Shown one piece after another: positions 21,038-22,305 of a stretch of 22,305 bases of DNA. The stretch spans positions 1 through 22,305 of the forward strand of contig JAEYYW010000182.1 of NCBI GenBank assembly GCA_023428265.1, in the 5' to 3' direction. The position numbers and the translations under genes are program-made. Each line of letters starts with the position of its first letter. The stretch's first letter is position 1. The notes beneath the pieces were generated by a model. It was not told the DNA's origin. It worked only from the letters and a program-made list of their open reading frames with translations, and made no database searches. The stretch comes from Bacillota bacterium (GTDB taxonomy: Bacteria > Bacillota > Clostridia > Christensenellales > UMGS416).

Positions 21038-22305
21038 ATGAAAACGCCATTGAAGTGGTTGAAACAATATGTGGATATCGATGTGCCGGTGGAGGAGTTC
21101 ACCCGCCGCATGATCATGTGCGGTTTTGAGGTGGAGGGTGTGGAAGACCGCGGTGCTATGGTGACCAACGTGGTGGTGGGCCGCATCACAAAGCTGGAAA
21201 AACACCCCAATGCAGACAAGCTGCAGATCTGCGCGATTGATGTGGGCGGCGAGAAGCTGCTGCAGATTGTGACCGGCGCCACCAACGTGTTTGAAGGCGC
21301 GCTTGTGCCTGTGGCGATGATCGGAGCGAAGCTGCCCGGCGGCATCGAGATCAAGCGCAGCAAGCTGCGGGGCGTGGAGAGCGAGGGCATGCTCTGCTCC
21401 GGGCAGGAGCTGAACATTGACGACGGCTGGTACCCCGGCGCCGAGGTGGATGGCATCCTGATTCTGAAGGAAGAGCACCCGCTGGGAGCAGACGTCAAGG
21501 CCATTGTGGGCATTGATCACCCGGTGGTCGATTTCAAGATCACCGCCAACCGCGCGGCCGATTGCATGTGTGTGACCGGCCTGGCCCGTGAGGCAGCCGT
21601 GGTGCTGGGCAAGAAGCTCGGGGAGCCGGTCAGCGGCTACACGGAAGCAGGCGGCAGCATCGCCGACTATGTGCAGGTGGAAGTCAAAGATCCCGACCTT
21701 TGCCCTCGCTACATGGCAAAGGCCGTGCGCAATGTGCGTGTCGCGCCATCCCCCCTGTGGATGCGGCAGGCGCTGGCCGCGGCCGGTGTGCGCCCCATCA
21801 ACAACATTGTGGACATCACCAACTATGTGATGCTGGAAACCGGTCAGCCGATGCACGCCTTTGACCACCGTTATATTCGCGGCAACAAAATCATCGTGCG
21901 CCGCGCGGTGCCCGGCGAGAAGCTCCTGACGCTGGATGAAAAGGAGCGCACGCTCACCGGCTCCATGCTGGTGATCGCCGATGGGGAGGGCCCGGTGGGC
22001 CTGGCAGGCATCATGGGCGGAGAGAATTCCGGCATTTATGACGACACGCAGACTGTTGTGTTTGAGTGCGCCAATTTCGAGTGGAGCCAGATCAGGCTCA
22101 CCTCCCGGGCGCTGGGCATGCGCACGGAATCCTCCGCACGCTATGAAAAGGCGCTGCCCCAGACGCTGCCGGAAGTGGCGTTGGAGCGGGCGCTGACACT
22201 CATTCAGGAGTTGGACGCCGGTGAAATCGTGTCCGGCGTGATCGACTGCAGGGCAACCATCCCGGCGGCCGGGAAGCTCACTGTGGCGATCCCGCGCATC
22301 AACGG
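21038..22305 (+). CDS. pheT: Phenylalanine--tRNA ligase beta subunit (partial, 3' end missing)
   Basis: The first 422 codons are present and the frame is open to the right edge; full-length PheT is about 800 residues. The protein begins MKTPLKWLKQYVDIDVPVEE. It has the EMAP-like tRNA-binding domain (about 40-150, with HPNADKLQICAIDVGG and GVESEGMLCS), then the B3/B4 editing domain (about 210-385, including VDITNYVMLETGQPMHAFD and GIMGGENSGI), and enters the B5 region. Editing removes tyrosine mischarged onto tRNA-Phe. The spacer to pheS is 48 bp and carries only a weak Shine-Dalgarno. Both genes should be on one transcript controlled by the T-box. Confidence 0.96.
   Translation, partial: MKTPLKWLKQYVDIDVPVEEFTRRMIMCGFEVEGVEDRGAMVTNVVVGRITKLEKHPNADKLQICAIDVGGEKLLQIVTGATNVFEGALVPVAMIGAKLPGGIEIKRSKLRGVESEGMLCSGQELNIDDGWYPGAEVDGILILKEEHPLGADVKAIVGIDHPVVDFKITANRAADCMCVTGLAREAAVVLGKKLGEPVSGYTEAGGSIADYVQVEVKDPDLCPRYMAKAVRNVRVAPSPLWMRQALAAAGVRPINNIVDITNYVMLETGQPMHAFDHRYIRGNKIIVRRAVPGEKLLTLDEKERTLTGSMLVIADGEGPVGLAGIMGGENSGIYDDTQTVVFECANFEWSQIRLTSRALGMRTESSARYEKALPQTLPEVALERALTLIQELDAGEIVSGVIDCRATIPAAGKLTVAIPRIN

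Noticed and set aside
1..22305. Search for tRNA, rRNA, transposase or phage genes
   Set aside because: None recognised on either strand. The only structured RNA supported is the T-box leader.

Overview
The window looks like chromosomal DNA of a spore-forming, strictly anaerobic Firmicute of the class Clostridia. The DNA is GC-rich for that group, and GC-rich third positions create long antisense open frames. The evidence is a bifurcating-type [FeFe]-hydrogenase operon under an apparent Rex operator, two small spore-coat-type proteins, a T-box leader before pheST, and the acpS-nnr-mazEF gene order. Species cannot be named from sequence reading alone.

Layout. (1) 1-3876, minus strand: hydC-hydB-hydA' operon with a strong sigma-A promoter (3848-3876) and an almost perfect Rex site just downstream of it (3815-3832). 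HydB is a NuoF-type subunit fused to a GltD-like flavoprotein. (2) 4242-8233, plus strand: an orphan sugar-type solute-binding lipoprotein, then a membrane sensor with HAMP-PAS-GGDEF-HD-GYP architecture, which suggests turnover of cyclic di-GMP in response to an extracellular cue. (3) 8391-8891, minus strand: two small coat-type proteins. (4) 8969-9619, plus strand: recX, whose 3' end overlaps the convergent operon that follows. (5) 9597-14172, minus strand: a translationally coupled MoxR ATPase - DUF58 - membrane transglutaminase operon with its own promoter. (6) 14346-18759, plus strand: birA (no HTH), a P1/S58-family peptidase, a repeat-bearing gap, acpS, bifunctional NAD(P)HX repair enzyme, and a mazE/mazF pair. 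(7) 18779-19645: YitT-family membrane protein. (8) 19674-22305: promoter, phenylalanine T-box leader with TTC specifier and terminator, pheS and the first part of pheT, which runs off the right edge.

How the genes fit together. The hydrogenase operon would dispose of reductant as H2 when the NADH/NAD+ ratio rises and releases Rex. The T-box would raise pheST expression when tRNA-Phe is uncharged. Most of the rest is housekeeping or cell-envelope function in a typical Clostridia arrangement. No phage, transposase, CRISPR array, rRNA or tRNA gene was seen. The least ordinary items are the HydB-GltD fusion with both NADH- and apparent NADPH-binding sites, the binding-protein/c-di-GMP-sensor pair, and the repeat cluster at 16056-16207 that supplies the stop codon of the peptidase gene.
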